Positions 10,487-24,120 of a stretch of DNA of 64,000 nt are shown here, one piece after another. A program made the position numbers and the translations under genes. The stretch covers positions 45,818,001 to 45,882,000 of the forward strand of contig OX419757.1 of the NCBI GenBank assembly GCA_948567375.1, given 5' to 3'. A model generated the notes under the pieces. That model was not told the origin of the DNA, searched no databases, and saw only the letters and a program-made list of their open reading frames with translations. This stretch comes from Lunularia cruciata (taxonomy: Eukaryota > Streptophyta > Marchantiopsida > Lunulariales > Lunulariaceae). How positions within the stretch are numbered: position 1 is the first letter of the stretch; every line of letters begins with the position of its first letter.

Positions 10487-11567
10487 TGTCTAAAATATCC
10501 TACTAAGTAATAAATTTTGTCAAAATAGTTCAATTGGGTTCAATTGTCAAAATAGTTCAATTGATGTTTTTCAATTGATAAACAGTAACAAACCCTTTTG
10601 AGGTTTGCTAAGGTGCATAGTCCTTGTGGTAGGTTGATGTGCACCTTCACTCATTTTGTAATGGTTTTGTGTACTTTTACCATTATTACTTGAAGCTCTT
10701 ATATGGATTCATTCATTCCTTTAAAGTTGTTATATAAATTTTCTTGTTCATTTCAAGCTCTTACATGGATTTGCTCAAGCATACATATGCATCTATGTGC
10801 ATTTTCTCAAGTGCTATATGTTTGCTCGGGCCACTTTGTATTCACTCGCATCATTGGATGGCTTGACTCTAGATTTGGATGGGTTTGATCACAAGGACAT
10901 GGATTTGCTCACATAAAATTTTGTTATAGACAAAATTACATTCAATTACATTCCAAAAATTTCAACAAAATTACATTAGAAAGTTTTACATTTTCAAAAG
11001 AAATACATCAAATGCACATAACTAGTCAACTATAAGCATCTGAAACTTGCAGAAATTTTTACACTTCATAAGCAATACGTGCACATAATGAGTGGACTAT
11101 AAACATCTGAAACTGAAAAGAAAAACATCAATTTGGGATTAGGCATACTCTTAGATGTTTGTCTTAAAAGACAAATAGAAGCATCTGGAGCGGAAACTAA
11201 AATGACATAACTAGTAGATTGTAAGCATCAAACATCTAAAGTAATTGGACTGGAATTGAAAAGACACCTGAGCAGAAAGGTAGGTTCATCATTTGAGCTT
11301 AGGAGCATCATTTGAGTTTAGGAGCTCATTAAATGAGTGTAGGAGAATCATTTGAGCAAAAAGATAGGACATGGGAAAGAAATGGCCATAAGTGTACCAT
11401 GCATAGAAACAATCAGAGTGGCTCTAATTATATAAGCTTTGATGGAAAATCACAATGTGTAAATATAGAGAAATATACATAGTGGTGAAATCACCCGTTG
11501 AACATAGGGTGATGGTGGGATATAATAAATGTACAAGGGTACAATGTACATGTCATCCTCAAAGCCA
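10487..11567. other. AT-rich non-coding DNA with short-word repetition
   Basis: No gene is recognised. Words such as CAAAATAGTTCAATTG (10520-10565) and ATCATTTGAG..TAGGAG (11288-11360) recur at short spacing, as in decayed element ends. Confidence 0.4.
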
Positions 11568-13432
11568 TCACATTGGCCAATGAGTATCACCACTAGTATC
11601 TCCCTCTATAACATGAGGAGGATCATACTTTGGAGTAAGAGGAGGTAGACTCTTTACTCTAGTGTGCTCCAAGGCACTCTCAAGACATCTAACAATGTGG
11701 CTTAGGATCCACATTGGACTATATCTCCACATCCGGTCCCACTCCTTGTCATGCATGGAGGGGCCCTATAAAGATGCAGCTAACAAATCATAAGGATCTG
11801 CACTATAAGCAAGAAGATGTCCAAAGGTTCACTTGTTAGTGAAGAAGTCTATAGTCAAGCATGTGTCCATCCAAATTCTATCTAGGGTTGCTTGCAATAT
11901 ATCTCCTAAGGAATGGTCTGATGAACCTACATGTGTGTAAGAAGGAATGAATGTTTGTGGGTGTATAGTGCAATGGGGGTAGTTCTTGCAATAAGGAAGA
12001 ATTGAACTATCAACTATGAGTATGTTGCATAATGATAAATCTAAAGCAATAAAGGTAGTATAAAGTATAACCATGTAACCCTTCTGTGTCTCCATATACC
12101 ATCCAAGTCATTGGACAAGGCCATGAGGCTAAACCCTATATGCATTTCCTATGGCAAGAAATAGGCATCACAAATAGACCAAATAAGGTACTCCAACTTG
12201 TCCTAGTAGTATTAGACAAAATGATCACCTCAAAGAACTCTACATAATACTCTATATACTCTCTAAGCTTAGGCCGTGGAACATATCCAAATGAACTCCA
12301 ATCTATATAATATGACAAACCACGCCAATTGACCAAGGTACATTGCTGTTGGAAGAGAACACTATTATCCCACATGAGGTTCAACTAAACACCTTACATC
12401 TAACACCAAAATCTTCCTCCTACTCTTATGAGTATAAACTATGCAAGGAATGAACTGCTTGGATTTGATGATGTGCTCTCTCATCATCAAAGTCACCTCG
12501 TGTTGCTACTCGGTGTCATATGCCTATCCTTGAGCCAATTGATCTCATATTGTGCATGTGCAAAAGGTGGAGGGGCAGCTAGGTCCTCCAAATTTTTGGG
12601 TCTCCATACAATGATATCTCCACTCTCTATCATCACTTGAAGCTCCTCACAAGGCATACCATGTAGGTCCGGCTCCGATAGCTCTAGCATAGGAAAATGG
12701 TATCTCAATCTATGTCCTATGGCTCAAGATGGGGATAATGTGTGTTTTAGTCTGCATGCATATTGCTATCTCCATACCCTTGGCCTTCTTATATCTCCTT
12801 TGCATATCCTCTAACATCTTGTTGTAATACCCAACTCTCTCTAGTAAAATTGCTCAATAAATCTACATCCTTTGCCTTAGCCTCTCTCTTGGCCACAAGC
12901 CTATCCAATCTCTACATCTAAAAGTGCTCCTTATGCTCTCCAAGCATGCACCCTCTATATACTACTCTATAAATCTAGCCCTCTCTATTTTATATTAACC
13001 TCACTAGCCCTAGTTTCCCCCTCTCTACCTATGGGCTACTCATCTAAATCCATAGTAATGATAGTTTGGAGTGGATTGTGTAAAGGTATCCATCAAGGAA
13101 GCAAAATGGAGGTTCATGAGAGAGGATTTGATCCTCTAAAGGTCAACATTAAGAGCAAAGACTAGTATGAGGAGATCAACAAGGAAAGGTTCTTGCAAAT
13201 GGCAAAGCTTTTGCAAAGCATGTACACACGAACTAATATCACCTATGTGCACCATGGAATAATTCAATCAATGTGATCATACAAAAATCTTAGAGTACAC
13301 CATCATAAAATTTGAGAGTGTGGAAAGAGTTTTCACTAGAATATTACTAACTCAATATATACAATGAAGAACTCAACATCACTCACCTTCATCCTCATCA
13401 TTGTCCTAATGATCATCCTCATCCTCCTCTAA
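11568..13432 (-). pseudogene. Decayed minus-strand coding stretch, probably element-derived
   Basis: Consecutive minus-strand frames (11568-11756, 11829-12095, 12136-12384 and 12493-12708) have protein-like composition, unlike the opposite strand. Further right the same strand gives a charged, coiled-coil-like stretch around 12760-12900 and an acidic Asp/Glu-rich run at about 13388-13432. Stops and frame changes break the series. I do not recognise the family. Orientation, length and setting fit a degenerate transposable-element protein. Confidence 0.35.
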
Positions 13433-15140
13433 CTTGGAAAAGTGTTGGACAAAGAACTCCTTGGCTCTCGGCTAGTATGAAACCTCATTGTCCTCCTAGA
13501 GACCACTCTCCAAAAACAAATGAGTCAAAAATTTCCCAGCAAAGTTTATCTTGAGGTGTCCCCCATCTAGATGTCTAAGTTGCTTTTGCAAATGCAATAT
13601 CTCAACCTCAACTGCGGTGTAACATCAATTCTTCCCAATCATAGTCCTCATATGCATTTGTCAACTTTGTTATCACATGGAGTATTGAATGCCCATGGAC
13701 CACCTTTGGTCTCTTTGTGGGGATAACCAATGAACAAATAATTTGGAAGAAAGGTCTCCATATAGGCTAGATACATTACCTTGCTAGATACCTCTTTGCA
13801 ATAAAATCTCTAATGGGAAACTAGTAAGAAATAGACCTATGTAGTATGTATCTACTCTTTAGGATGGTTCCCATAACTTAAGCAAATGCACGCATGATGT
13901 TACCAAGCAAAAGTGTGAAAGTTCTACCATGTACTAAGCCAATATATGTCATCTTATCCTAGCTCTTGAAGAACTCTATACATGTAATCACCTGAAACAA
14001 GACCAAAATGTGCACAAAATTAAAAAAGCAAAAATTAGGTCCACTTGAAAAAATTAGAAGTTGCAAAAATGTGGATGGAGTGGCATGAGACCAGATGGGT
14101 TTGCTCTAAAAGAAAATTGGATCCACTTGCAAGAAAATGGGTTTGCTTGCTAGCAAGCGAATCCATTTGGAAATAAATACTCCACTCATGTCCAAATCAG
14201 GCTTGCTTGCTTGGGACTAGCTCTTCTTATTGTCTTGATGGATTCACTCATGCATCCACTCTGACTGAATGGATTTACTTGGGTGGTGATTGGGTACTCA
14301 TGGAGCCCTAATGAGCTTGCTAGGGTGGCATTTGGCTCCAACATGGATTTGGTCGGGTGGTAATTGGTTCCATGTGGATTTGCTTGGGAGACTTAGGAGA
14401 ATGAGATGTTTACAAGGGGGTTTTAGTGGGTATTCATGTTGGCTAGGGTTTAAGGTTTTATAAAAATTCAAAATTCATTCAGTCATTTCACTCAAAAAAA
14501 TTCATTTAGTCATTTCAAGTATAGTTACAATTGTGAATTACATGAGGTATGGTATTTGCAACTTATATGAGGAGAGGATATGGTGACCCAAGTGTGACCT
14601 TTAAGCCAAGAAAATCCAATCACACTCCCTCCATGGCAGCCCAAATTTTGGTTTGGTTAAACCATGTCTATTTAACTCTCATTATTTCATCTGCCAATTC
14701 AAGGGATTACCTAACCAATCTCCTTTATTGATCTCTTCCATGTTGGGAGAGTCCAAAAAAAATTTTAAGTCATGGATATATACCATTGTATTATGCATTT
14801 CTTTTCCTACCATTATCCTTGATCCCTTTTGTAATTTAACTCTATGATTCTCTTCTTTTCTATGATTTTTCAACTCTCTTCTCTTTTGTAATTCTACCTG
14901 CTCTTTTTTTATTCTAGCTAGTTGCTCTTCCCTTCTACCTTTTATGATTCTCTTCTCTTCTAGAATTCTTCTCTTCTCTTTTGTGCTGTAATTCTAGCTG
15001 CTCTTCCCTCCTAAAATTCTAGCTACTCTTCCCTTTCAAGTCTTTGCGGTTCTATAAACTTCTTTTCTTTTTTGCAAATTTGAAAATTGCCACAAGTTTC
15101 AAATTTTTCTGTGCTCTTCTAAAAAGTTTCTCTACTTCAC

Positions 15141-15345
15141 CACAAATTTAAATTCTCTACTTCTCTTCTCTCCTCTCCTGCTTTCCAACAATTAAAAGCT
15201 ACCCTTCAACTCCCTTGTGAATTTTCTATTTGGTTGTGTTCCCTCCACAAATTTAAATACTCTACTTCTCTTCCCCACTCCTGCTTCCCAATCATTAAAA
15301 GCAATCCTTCAACTCCCGTGTGAATGTTCTCAAATAGAGTGAAAA
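15141..15345 (+). repeat. Imperfect tandem duplication, 105-bp period
   Basis: The block beginning CACAAATTTAAAT and running through CTCTACTTCTCTTC, CAATTAAAAGC and CTTCAACTCCC starts at 15141 and again at 15246, with scattered substitutions. Confidence 0.75.
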
Positions 15346-16895
15346 TTCTCCAAAGCAAAGCATGACAGAGAATTCTTCAAAAAGGAAACGTGATTTTCTC
15401 TCATTATTCCCAATAGAATGAGAAATCTCTGAAAGGAAAAATGTGATTTTCTCTCCTAATTCCTGGTAAATATAAAGTGAGAAATATTTGAAACATCTTT
15501 GAAAGGGAAAATGTGTCATAGAAAGTTAGAGGGAAAGTCATATTTTCCTTATGACTTTCCTTTGAATGCTTCTAATGGCATTCAAAGGAACCTCATTCTC
15601 CTCTGATCTTAGAATTTGAAAAAGTGTCTAAGGCATTCCATCAAAAGCTCATTCTCTTGCATTCCTAGAATGTGGAGAAATTTCTAAAAGAACGCGTTGC
15701 TCATGTAAATAAACTCTCACCTTATCCCGAACACCAATTTTCTCTTTTTCTTAGTCTACAAAAGGCTACTTCACCTCATCTCATATGTCACATACCACAA
15801 TTTCCGATGTTTGCAGGAAAAGATACACCATTTCTATCAGAAAAAATCTTCTCCACCTTCACATTTAGTTTTAGCAAAGCTAGTACATAACACAATCATT
15901 CCTTGAAATCCCAACACACAAACGGGAATACGTATTCAATTCTACCCAAATTCAGTAGATGCATATATTTGATAGCATTTGATTCCCAATCACTCCACAA
16001 TTTTACAACAGGTAAATATATTCTTTGACAACCAAATCCACTCTAAATTAGCAAACACGCAAATCCTATTTTGAAATGGCAAATTTAGATTTTGGTTCAG
16101 CTTCTCCAAACCCTCAACATGAGCAACTCCCTCTTCAAATGAGCGAATCCCAACCACAATTTGGAGCTCCAACATATAATGAGCAAAGACTATCAGAAAC
16201 AAGCAAATCCATGACATTTATATATACAACTTTAAGTGATAAAACATCAGAATATGAGAGAGATATTTATATATGCAACTTAAAACAAACAAAAAATCAA
16301 GAGGAAATAAGAAAATATGCTTTATTTCTATTTTGGGTTTTTGTACAAAATCCACCACTAGATTGATTTAATGCAAGGCAAGTTTTCTACAACCAAACAC
16401 CTAGTTTCTTCCTAGGTCCCTTGAGTGCTCCCAACACCAACACATTTCTCCATCTTGCCAAGGCTCCCACCATCATTGTTTAAGTTAATGTTGTATGATT
16501 TATCTCTTCCGAATTATCTTTGTCTTCCTAATTTCTCCTCATCTTCCCAAAGATCATATCTATTAATCAAAAATTTGTGCAATATAACACAAATCTAAAT
16601 CCAAAAAGGAGATAGGAATTGTATTCTTTATTACTAAATTGCATCCTCAACTCCATTAAAGAACATGCTTCTAATATACTAATATAATATTGTTAAGGGG
16701 CCTTGTTTGAGCCACACACCGGTTAAGCACTTCCTCTCTTAAGTGTTGGATTTTTTATACAAAGGGACTAAATGACTCATTGGTATATATCTGCATTGCC
16801 TATTAAATATTCATTTCTTTAAAAAGATGAACAAGAGCATTGATGATTAAGATTGGACCATATCTTAGACATTTTCAAATGTCTAAAATATGGTA

Positions 16896-16928
16896 CATGG
16901 ATCATGTCATGTCATGACACGATCCATG
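16896..16928. repeat. Near-perfect palindrome of 33 bases
   Basis: The arms 16896-16911 and 16913-16928 are complementary with one mismatch around a single central base. A smaller hairpin (TAGACATT / AATGTCTA) lies about 20 bases to its left. No function is evident. Confidence 0.7.
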
Positions 16929-18767
16929 CATTCTTGTGCAAAGCAACCAAGTTCATTACCCACCTGCTATAGACACTTTTCAACAAAAACTTCACATTTA
17001 TTATGCTCTACCCTAAACTTGATGTCATGATATTTAACCTACAAAAAAATCAATAATCTGATGCTTATCATCACAAACCACCAAACATTTATAGAGTAAA
17101 TGATCTTCCTATTGAATTGTACTTCTTAGTCAATATTATGCCTTTGCAACAAGAGAAACAAAGTACCATCCACTAGTCGTATATACATTATAAATCCTCT
17201 CCTTCTAAACACAAAAGAAATTCTTGCACTCTCTTCAATCTTGGGTCATTGTAGTTCCTTCCTCATGAGAGATAGAATGGCTAAGATTACTCTTTGAGTG
17301 AACTTGGTGGTAGACACGTACTAATTTCCCATAAATACTACATAGCTACACAATATCTATTTCCATTGTGTTTGAATCAATCTAATGTTAATGCAATTTG
17401 GACCCATATGGTGTTTGGTATCTTCTAGCTCCCCACTCCTTTTAAAGGCATCATTGACTTTCAATAAATTCACTAAAGCCGCAAAGGAGCTCATATCTAT
17501 CCTCATGAGCTATTTGAAAGCAAGTAGTTCAAGCACACATAAAAAATTTATGTACAAACTTCATGCTACATTTGCATTCTACCTTTCAAATATCTTTTTG
17601 CATGGATAAATCTCAACCATTTAAAAAACATATCAATTTTAACTTCCTCCTCTTCAACCCTTCTCCTTGTCTCTCACAAGACAATTGAACCAACCCATCC
17701 TCAAACTATTCCTACACACTATCCCTAAATTCACCTATGTTGAAACTAATGTATTTTTCAATTCTCTTCAGAATACTTTTTGTGTATTGAGGTGAGGCAT
17801 TGTAAACCAATGCTAGTGACAATCTTGAACTAAAAAATTATCCATTCTCTTCTCACATTACAATAGGGCTAATTTCAACAATGAAACATCAATTTTCTAG
17901 TTCCAATTTGATTCTATCACTCAGGATCAAATTCCAAACTCTACTTAAGATCAAAAAGAAACCGCTAGTTGGGAATATCCCATATGGTTCTAATGGAAAC
18001 TGTCCATTTTGGTGAAGTGCGGTACTACATGCTCAACTCAATTGAGTCTTGATTTTGAAAAGAAACAATTTATACAAAAGATACAACCCTTATTAGAGAA
18101 ATTCAAATCTTACTCCCTCCTCAAGGCATGACACCTAGTAAAGCAATTTCAAATATAATTAAGGAGAGCTAATGAATATTAACAAGAGGTCCCTTACTCT
18201 CTCAGCAACACATGAGGAATTATGGGACCTTGAAATAAGGACCCATATTGATTTACACCTATTGCTTATATCCCATAACAATTTTGTAAATCCTCTGCCA
18301 ATGCCTCATAAAATTGTGCACGACCTTCTGTATCTTTTTTTTATAGAAAGTTTGCATCCATAAAAAAGAGCTAACTAAAACTCCCTAATCTATCATGGAC
18401 AAAAATAAATCCAACTAGGAAGCAAAAATTACAAATCTTGAAACTAAGACAAATTGCATTTATTAAAAAACATCTCATAACATTTTGTTTAGTGTGAATA
18501 GTTTTTTTTACTTATAAGACAACTGAACACCCACAAACCAGATCAAAATAATCTCTTGATTTGATGAGCTTTCCAAACTTACCAAGTTTCTCCCAATTGA
18601 TGGACATCTCTACAATAGTTCTCTTGACGACACTAATCACATCTTAGTTCTAAATTTGTACTATTGTTTTAGACAATTTTTGTATCAACATAAATCATCA
18701 ATTCAAGTTCAACTAACCCAAAACATCACACTTCATGTTATATTCACTCTAAAATCACAAGATTTTC

Positions 18768-20480
18768 TAGAGCAAAATGGTGCATAACCACTTTTAGGGT
18801 TCTATCAAACACCACCCTAATTTTATATTTCTATATAGATGAGAACATAAGCAAGGTGTACTTTGTTTGGTGTTTTATATATATATGAGAGCAAACTAGT
18901 TTGAAGATCAAGGATCCAAAACTCATTATATGCAATGGTGTGCGGATGAAATATGAATATGATATTTGCAAATCTAGTTACAAAATGAAACCTTAGAGGT
19001 CAAGAATCTAACAAACATATAAATGCAAGGCTAAGCACAAACTAAATATCACTATATCTTGATCAACAACAATAAAGAACAAATATTCATCATCAGTAAT
19101 CAAACTTTGCTAAGCAAAGCATGTAGTGAAATAGACAAGTTTGTGATTGAAGACCCATGAGCAAAAACTAAACCAATCAAGAAAACTAAAATTGGTAAAC
19201 TAGACAAAAAAAACATGTATATGAACCATGAAACAAATCAACAAATGTGAGTCAGAGAAAAGTGGGAAGAGAGTGGATGGTCTCTAGGCTAAGAAGGAGA
19301 GAGGCGTAAGAGGATTGGATATAGAGAAATAAGGACACAAGTTGCTTATCAAATGGGATCCAAAACTCATTAAATGCAAATGTTATGCACAATATGTAAT
19401 GTAAACAAGATAAAGAAAATCTAGTCAAATTAAAGCATGAGCAATTGTAAACTGGAAGCAATGAAACAGCAACACCTACATCCAAGTTGCATGCATTGAA
19501 TAAAAAAAAAATAGGACACCTTAACAAGAAATATCAAATGAAAGGCAAAGTAAATATCACTAGGGAACAATTTAATAGTAACATGCATATCCGAGATGCT
19601 TGTATCTAAGAAGTAGAGAAAAAACACCCACATGAGTAGAGATATAAATGCAATAGGAAGAAATGGAAACAAAATAAGCCAAATTAAACAGATTGAGATA
19701 AACAAGAATCAAGAGACAAGTAGAAAATCTAGAAATTGTAAGTCAAGGAAGATCTGGGTGTCAAGAAATGAAATCATGGAAGGTGTAAGAGTCAGAGCAT
19801 TGGAAGTATGAAGTTATTTTGATAACAAGGAAAGACAAGCAAGGAATCAAAGGATTGGATATAGAGAAATTGCAACAAGCACTATAGACGCCTTAGCCTT
19901 GAGAAACTAAAACAGATGAAGGAAGCAAAAGGCGGTCATAATAAGCCTCCACAAATATAGATGCAACTTCATCATTGCCTCACATAGTGCCAAAGTATCT
20001 GAGCAAGTGTTAATAGCCCTCATATTTAGCTTTTGCTTGAAAAATCATGAGAAAATTTAGTTTCTTCCAACAATCCCGTTCCAAATAATAAATAGCCGAT
20101 GGAAGGCAATAGTTATGAAAAAATGGAGCTTAAGTTCCCCCAAAAGAGAAAAATAGGAAAAACACAAAATGTAGCCAAAAATGAAATAGTCAGCAAGTAG
20201 AGGAAGAAAATAAAATTGAAGGCATGAGAGTGTGAGGAGGATTGGATAGTGTATATCACAACAAGTGTTATAGATGCTTCAGTCTTGACACACTAAACAA
20301 TTGAGGGAAGCAGAAAGCACAAAAGCATAGTAAACCTCTCCAAAAGCATATGTGACTTAATCAATGCCTCATATAGTACCAAAGTAGTTGAGGAAGTGTC
20401 AATACTCCTCATGTCTAGTTTTTACTTGAAAACCCATGAGTGTCAAGGCCTAGATATTTAGACATGAGAGCAAGAACCAT
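18768..20480 (+). repeat. Repeat family A, multiple diverged copies; possible copia LTR region
   Basis: Several units recur here and again at 24348-24922 and 26205-26955. One unit starts CACTTTTAGGG(C/T)TC(C/T)ATCAA at about 18798 and runs into GAGAGCAA then GGATCCAAAACTCATT. A second unit starting AGGATTGGAT appears at 19311, 19851 and 20238, the last two about 387 bp apart and alignable for over 200 bp. The block lies directly upstream of the copia leader at 20938, as an LTR would, but TG...CA ends could not be fixed. Confidence 0.55.
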
Positions 20481-20820
20481 TCAAAGAACGGGGGATCCAC
20501 ATCTCATTATGTGCAAATGGTGTGCATCTGAAATGTAAACATCAAGTGTGTAAATCAAGACAAGAAATGAAATCCTAAATAAGATAAAGAATCTAATAGA
20601 TTAAATGTGAGGTTTAAGTACAAAAAAAATATCACTATATCCTAATCAACAATAGAGAATAGATATACATCAGCACTAAGTAAAGCATGTAGTGAAATAA
20701 AAACATTATAATTGAAGACCTACAAGTCAAAACTAAACCATTCAAGAGATCTGAAATTAAAAGACTGTATAGAACACATGTAAGGGAACCATGAAGCAAA
20801 AAAAAAATTTGAGTTGATAC

Positions 20821-20918
20821 ATAGCATAGGATACACTTGAAGTGACATGTAATGTAAATCTTATATGTGTAATAACTTTATGTGTACCAAGGGTAACTTC
20901 AAGTGTATCCTATGCTAT
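20821..20918. repeat. Perfect 23-bp inverted repeat with 52-base spacer
   Basis: The arms 20821-20843 and 20896-20918 are exact reverse complements (the left arm begins ATAGCATAGGATACAC). This gives a 98-bp foldback immediately upstream of the copia leader. It may be a small foldback element or a structure in the element's LTR/leader. Confidence 0.85.
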
Positions 20919-21299
20919 GATATGATGTATGAGTTTATTGTTGTGTTCTATCTCTAGATGATCTAAATGATATTGAGTTTAGGATTTTTGTGTGCAATCA
21001 AGAATGTCTACTTTGGTGAGTCTAAAAAAATTAATGTTAGGATGTCTTATACATAAGAAATCAAAATGATTGAGGATAAAACTTCAACTCTATATAAAGA
21101 TAACAATATTTCTCAAGTTATGGATATATAGTTTGCACTATCATTGATGGGAGTGTTGAAAGAGCTAGAGAAATTGGGTGTGGATAATTATGTATCATGG
21201 TACCATGTACCAAGTCCAAAAAGTAATAACTATCTAGAATAGATTGCAAATATATATATGGTTGTTTGGAATTGGTGTTGGAGATCAATGATACCAATC

Positions 21300-21990
21300 A
21301 AATAAATTCTACCAAACTGGAAAGATTGAAGCACTCTACATTGAAGATTTCTCTTATGAGCTTTGCAAGAGCCAATCATAAACATAGTAGATAATTACTT
21401 GTGGTGTTTGAGAAACTCAAGGGTCATATTTACTAAAGAAATTTGGGAGAAACTCAAAGGTACATTTACTATTGAGAGATTGGAAAGGTCTAGTCAAAAT
21501 TGCATAAAGATGTTGATCATAAAGATGTAAGAGGATGACAATTTCACAAAGAATTTGTCAAGAGTTCAAAACGGTTTCAAGAATCTAGGGAATGGTGAGT
21601 TAAGGTGCAAGGAGAAATATGAGATTAGCCTCTTTTATATACTCTTCCTCCAAACTTAAATCTATTTTAGTAGTTATGAAGGTTTTTGTTATTGAATTTG
21701 TGAGATGGAACTATGTGGCAAACAAGCTCATAGAGACAAAAAGACCAAATGAGAAGAAGCAAGATGAAAATGAGCTTTTGGATATTGCTCTATTTTTTAA
21801 AGTCCTTGAAAGGACCAAGTGAAAAATCAACTGTACTTGGAGAAGAAACTGATTGTAGCAACAACACTTGTTATTTCTACCATGAGAAGGATCATATTTC
21901 ACTTAAGTATCTTGATAAAAGTGAGAAGAGAAAATGAGAGTTGAAGAAGGAAGAAAGGAAATCACTTTCAGAAAGGGTTACAAACCTTCA
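21300..21990 (+). pseudogene. Copia gag remnant with a damaged zinc knuckle
   Basis: In alternating plus frames one reads KEIWEKLKGTFTIERLERSS, KMLIIKM and FKNLGNGE, the typical layout of the copia gag (UBN2-type) domain. It is followed near 21855-21930 by CYFYHEKDHISLKY. A CCHC knuckle is expected there. Two of its cysteine positions are tyrosine codons (TAC, TAT), each one G-to-A change from a cysteine codon. Stop codons interrupt the frame, so it is non-functional. Confidence 0.65.
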
Positions 21991-22074
21991 TAAAATACAA
22001 AGGACTACAATGCCATAGAAAGTGATGAGTTGGATTGGAGATTTGTTATAGAATCATGGAAATGCTCAAGATGG

Positions 22075-22150
22075 TTCTTGGATTCTTGAGTTACGTATCC
22101 CATTTGCTACCAAAGACAATTGCTCTCGTCTCTTCAACCTGTGAAAGCTT
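22075..22150 (+). pseudogene. Copia protease active-site remnant
   Basis: The plus-strand frame reads SWFLDS, then a TGA, then VTYPICYQRQLLSSLQPV. This corresponds to the W-x-LDSG-x-x-x-H/P block that opens the copia protease/GAG-pre region, with the glycine codon of the active site replaced by TGA. It sits between gag and integrase as expected. Confidence 0.55.
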
Positions 22151-22639
22151 ACTAGAGTGTTCATTATGAATATGGGATACTAAATCTAATGCTAAAATTA
22201 CCAATGTTCTTATTACATTCATAATATGAACTAACACAAGTTTTTGTAAGAGCTATTTAAAGAGCATTTTATATGCTCTTGAACATACAAAGAACTTAAT
22301 GTCAATATATCATCCATTAGAATATGGAGTTGATGTTCTTTTCCAAAGTGGTAGAAGACATTGTATTTTGAAGAAAAGAATATAGATACTTGGGCATGGA
22401 GTTGTAAAAGGTAAATCGTTCAAGCTATTGGAAATTGATTATTGTATTAGCTACAAAGAGCCATAATAACATCTATCTCTAGCATCTACAATTGTAACAA
22501 TTATCAAATTCTAGCCTTTGAGCTCTATGAAAGATTACATTGTAAGCTATAGGAACGGTGGTAGAGTGTACAAAGCTAAATCCTAAAAGAAACTTAATTT
22601 TTAAAATGGTTGTGTAGGAAGAAAGGCTCCTATCCTCAA

Positions 22640-23120
22640 AAAGTCCTCCAGTTGAGCTTTGGTCTACTAGATGTCATTTATTTAAATGTATGAGGTTATA
22701 TGACTATAAGGCTATATGATAGAGAACTCTCTAAATGGAGCAATATACTACATAATTTTGTTGGTTGTTGTAGTCAAAAGAGTTTTTTCTACTTGCTAAA
22801 GAGAAAGGAAGAAGTGCTACCAAAATTTAAGAAATTTTTAATTAGTATGTTCAAGTTGCAAATTGGAAGGAGAGTCAAAAAACTCAAAAAATGGAGGTAA
22901 AGTATATATGAATGATGAATTTCTATCTTTTGTAATCATAGAAATAAAGCTTCTTGGCTGTATTGCTAGAGATAATCTAGCACTAAACGGAGTTGCAAAG
23001 AGATTAAATCTTACCTTGGTGGACAAAGCATTAGCAATACTTTATCTAGCAAAGTTGGAAAGGAAATATTGGGGTGTAACTATCACTTTTATTAATTTCT
23101 TGAGGAATGTCAATTAAATT
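22640..23120 (+). pseudogene. Copia integrase core remnant
   Basis: Two overlapping frames carry the end of the first catalytic segment (SFFYLLKRKEEVLPKFKKF, then TGRRVKK-like) and then NGGK-YMNDEFLSF and ARDNLALNGVAKRLNLTLVD. This is the usual order of the copia DDE integrase core. The position of the third catalytic acid (normally the E of an NGVAERxN-type block) reads K. A frame change separates the two halves. Both point to an inactive copy. Confidence 0.68.
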
Positions 23121-23454
23121 ACTACATTACAAGGGAGAACTCTTGAGTGAACAGAAATCTAATATTTATACACTAAGAGTTTTTAGTTGGCTTGTTTATT
23201 TATGCTCATATCCTCCAAGAGAAATTTGACCAAAGAGACAAAAAAAAATGATATTTCTAAGTTATGAAGAAGGCTTGAGAGGGTATTTCATTTTGAATCC
23301 AATGACTTGATAGACCAGGTAGATTTTTTCAAAGTTGTGATATTTTATTTGATGAGTTGAGGACTTGGGAGAAAACAACTATAAAATTTTAGAGCTAGCT
23401 GATCAACTTCATCAATTTATCTATCCAAGTTATAAGGTCAATTCTTCACACCAA

Positions 23455-23526
23455 TTATCAAAAGAACAACCACTACCTAAACCTAAAGAATTATCAAAAG
23501 AACAACCCCTACCTAAACCTAAAGAA
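23455..23526 (+). repeat. 36-bp in-frame duplication in the copia linker region
   Basis: Two tandem copies encode LSKEQPLPKPKE twice in succession within the 68-codon frame 23365-23571. This is the proline-rich linker between integrase and reverse transcriptase. Confidence 0.85.
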
Positions 23527-23814
23527 TCATCTAAAAAGACCTTGAATATGTACCAAAGGTACCTAAAGTAAGTGGTGGATTTTGATCCCAATTCTACAAA
23601 GGCAAAAAGGATACTCAAAAGTAACCTTATGTATGAAATCTCTTAATGAAATTAGAAAGAGATCAAGAAATAACATAGAACTTCTGAATGAAAATTCAAG
23701 AAGAATAAGAGAATGAAAAAGCTTATTGAAAAATTTTGCTTTCTTTTTGAACAACAATCCCATGTGACAAAAGTAATTGTCAAATGATACTTACAGATAT
23801 AATGAAAATAGATA

Positions 23815-24020
23815 ATGATCTTAAAACTTTACACCAAGCAATGCTTAGACCAGACCGGAGCTAGTGAAAAATGATTGTAATAGAAGAAAAGAAGTCCCTT
23901 CAAACCAACCATATATAAATACTAATTGATTTACCACCAAGTAGAAAAATAACGGTTATAAATGAATGTTTAGAGTGAAAGGTGGAACTAAGAACGAGAA
24001 GGTGAGTTAAAAAACAAGAC
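23815..24020 (+). pseudogene. Start of copia reverse transcriptase region, truncated
   Basis: Reading across frames one finds TLHQAMLRPDR, then VIEEKKSLQTNH and LIDLPPSRK, followed by KVELRT-like sequence. This is the characteristic entry of copia reverse transcriptase (EAM...W..A...E...L..N.TW.LV.LP.GRK). The palm domain with its YVDD motif is absent, so the element is deleted here. Confidence 0.6.
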
Positions 24021-24120
24021 TAACTAAATATATTCATCAACTACACATAAACTCTGGCACTTGTGGTAATATAGAAATCTTTAGCCTTGATACAAAGAAA
24101 AATAAAAATTATTTTTTAAT

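Larger units (their letters stand above)
13433..18767. other. AT-rich DNA, no gene recognised
   Basis: No conserved domain is visible on either strand. A 96-codon frame at 16076-16366 (plus) is the longest; it has no recognisable motif and may be chance. 14870-15060 is an irregular polypyrimidine tract (CTCTTCTCTT and relatives on the plus strand). Confidence 0.4.
20938..24030 (+). mobile_element. Decayed Ty1/copia retrotransposon, plus orientation
   Basis: Pieces appear in copia order. A non-coding leader (20938-21130) is followed by a gag-like region (about 21300-21990), a protease-like block (about 22075-22140), an integrase core (about 22640-23120) and the first part of the reverse transcriptase region (about 23815-24020). 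Integrase before reverse transcriptase defines copia rather than gypsy. Frames are broken by many stops and shifts. The rest of the reverse transcriptase and RNase H is missing; the element passes into AT-rich repeats, a (TA)n tract and a family-A copy at 24348 that could be the remains of the 3' LTR. A second copy of the leader lies at 27310-27560. Confidence 0.72.
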
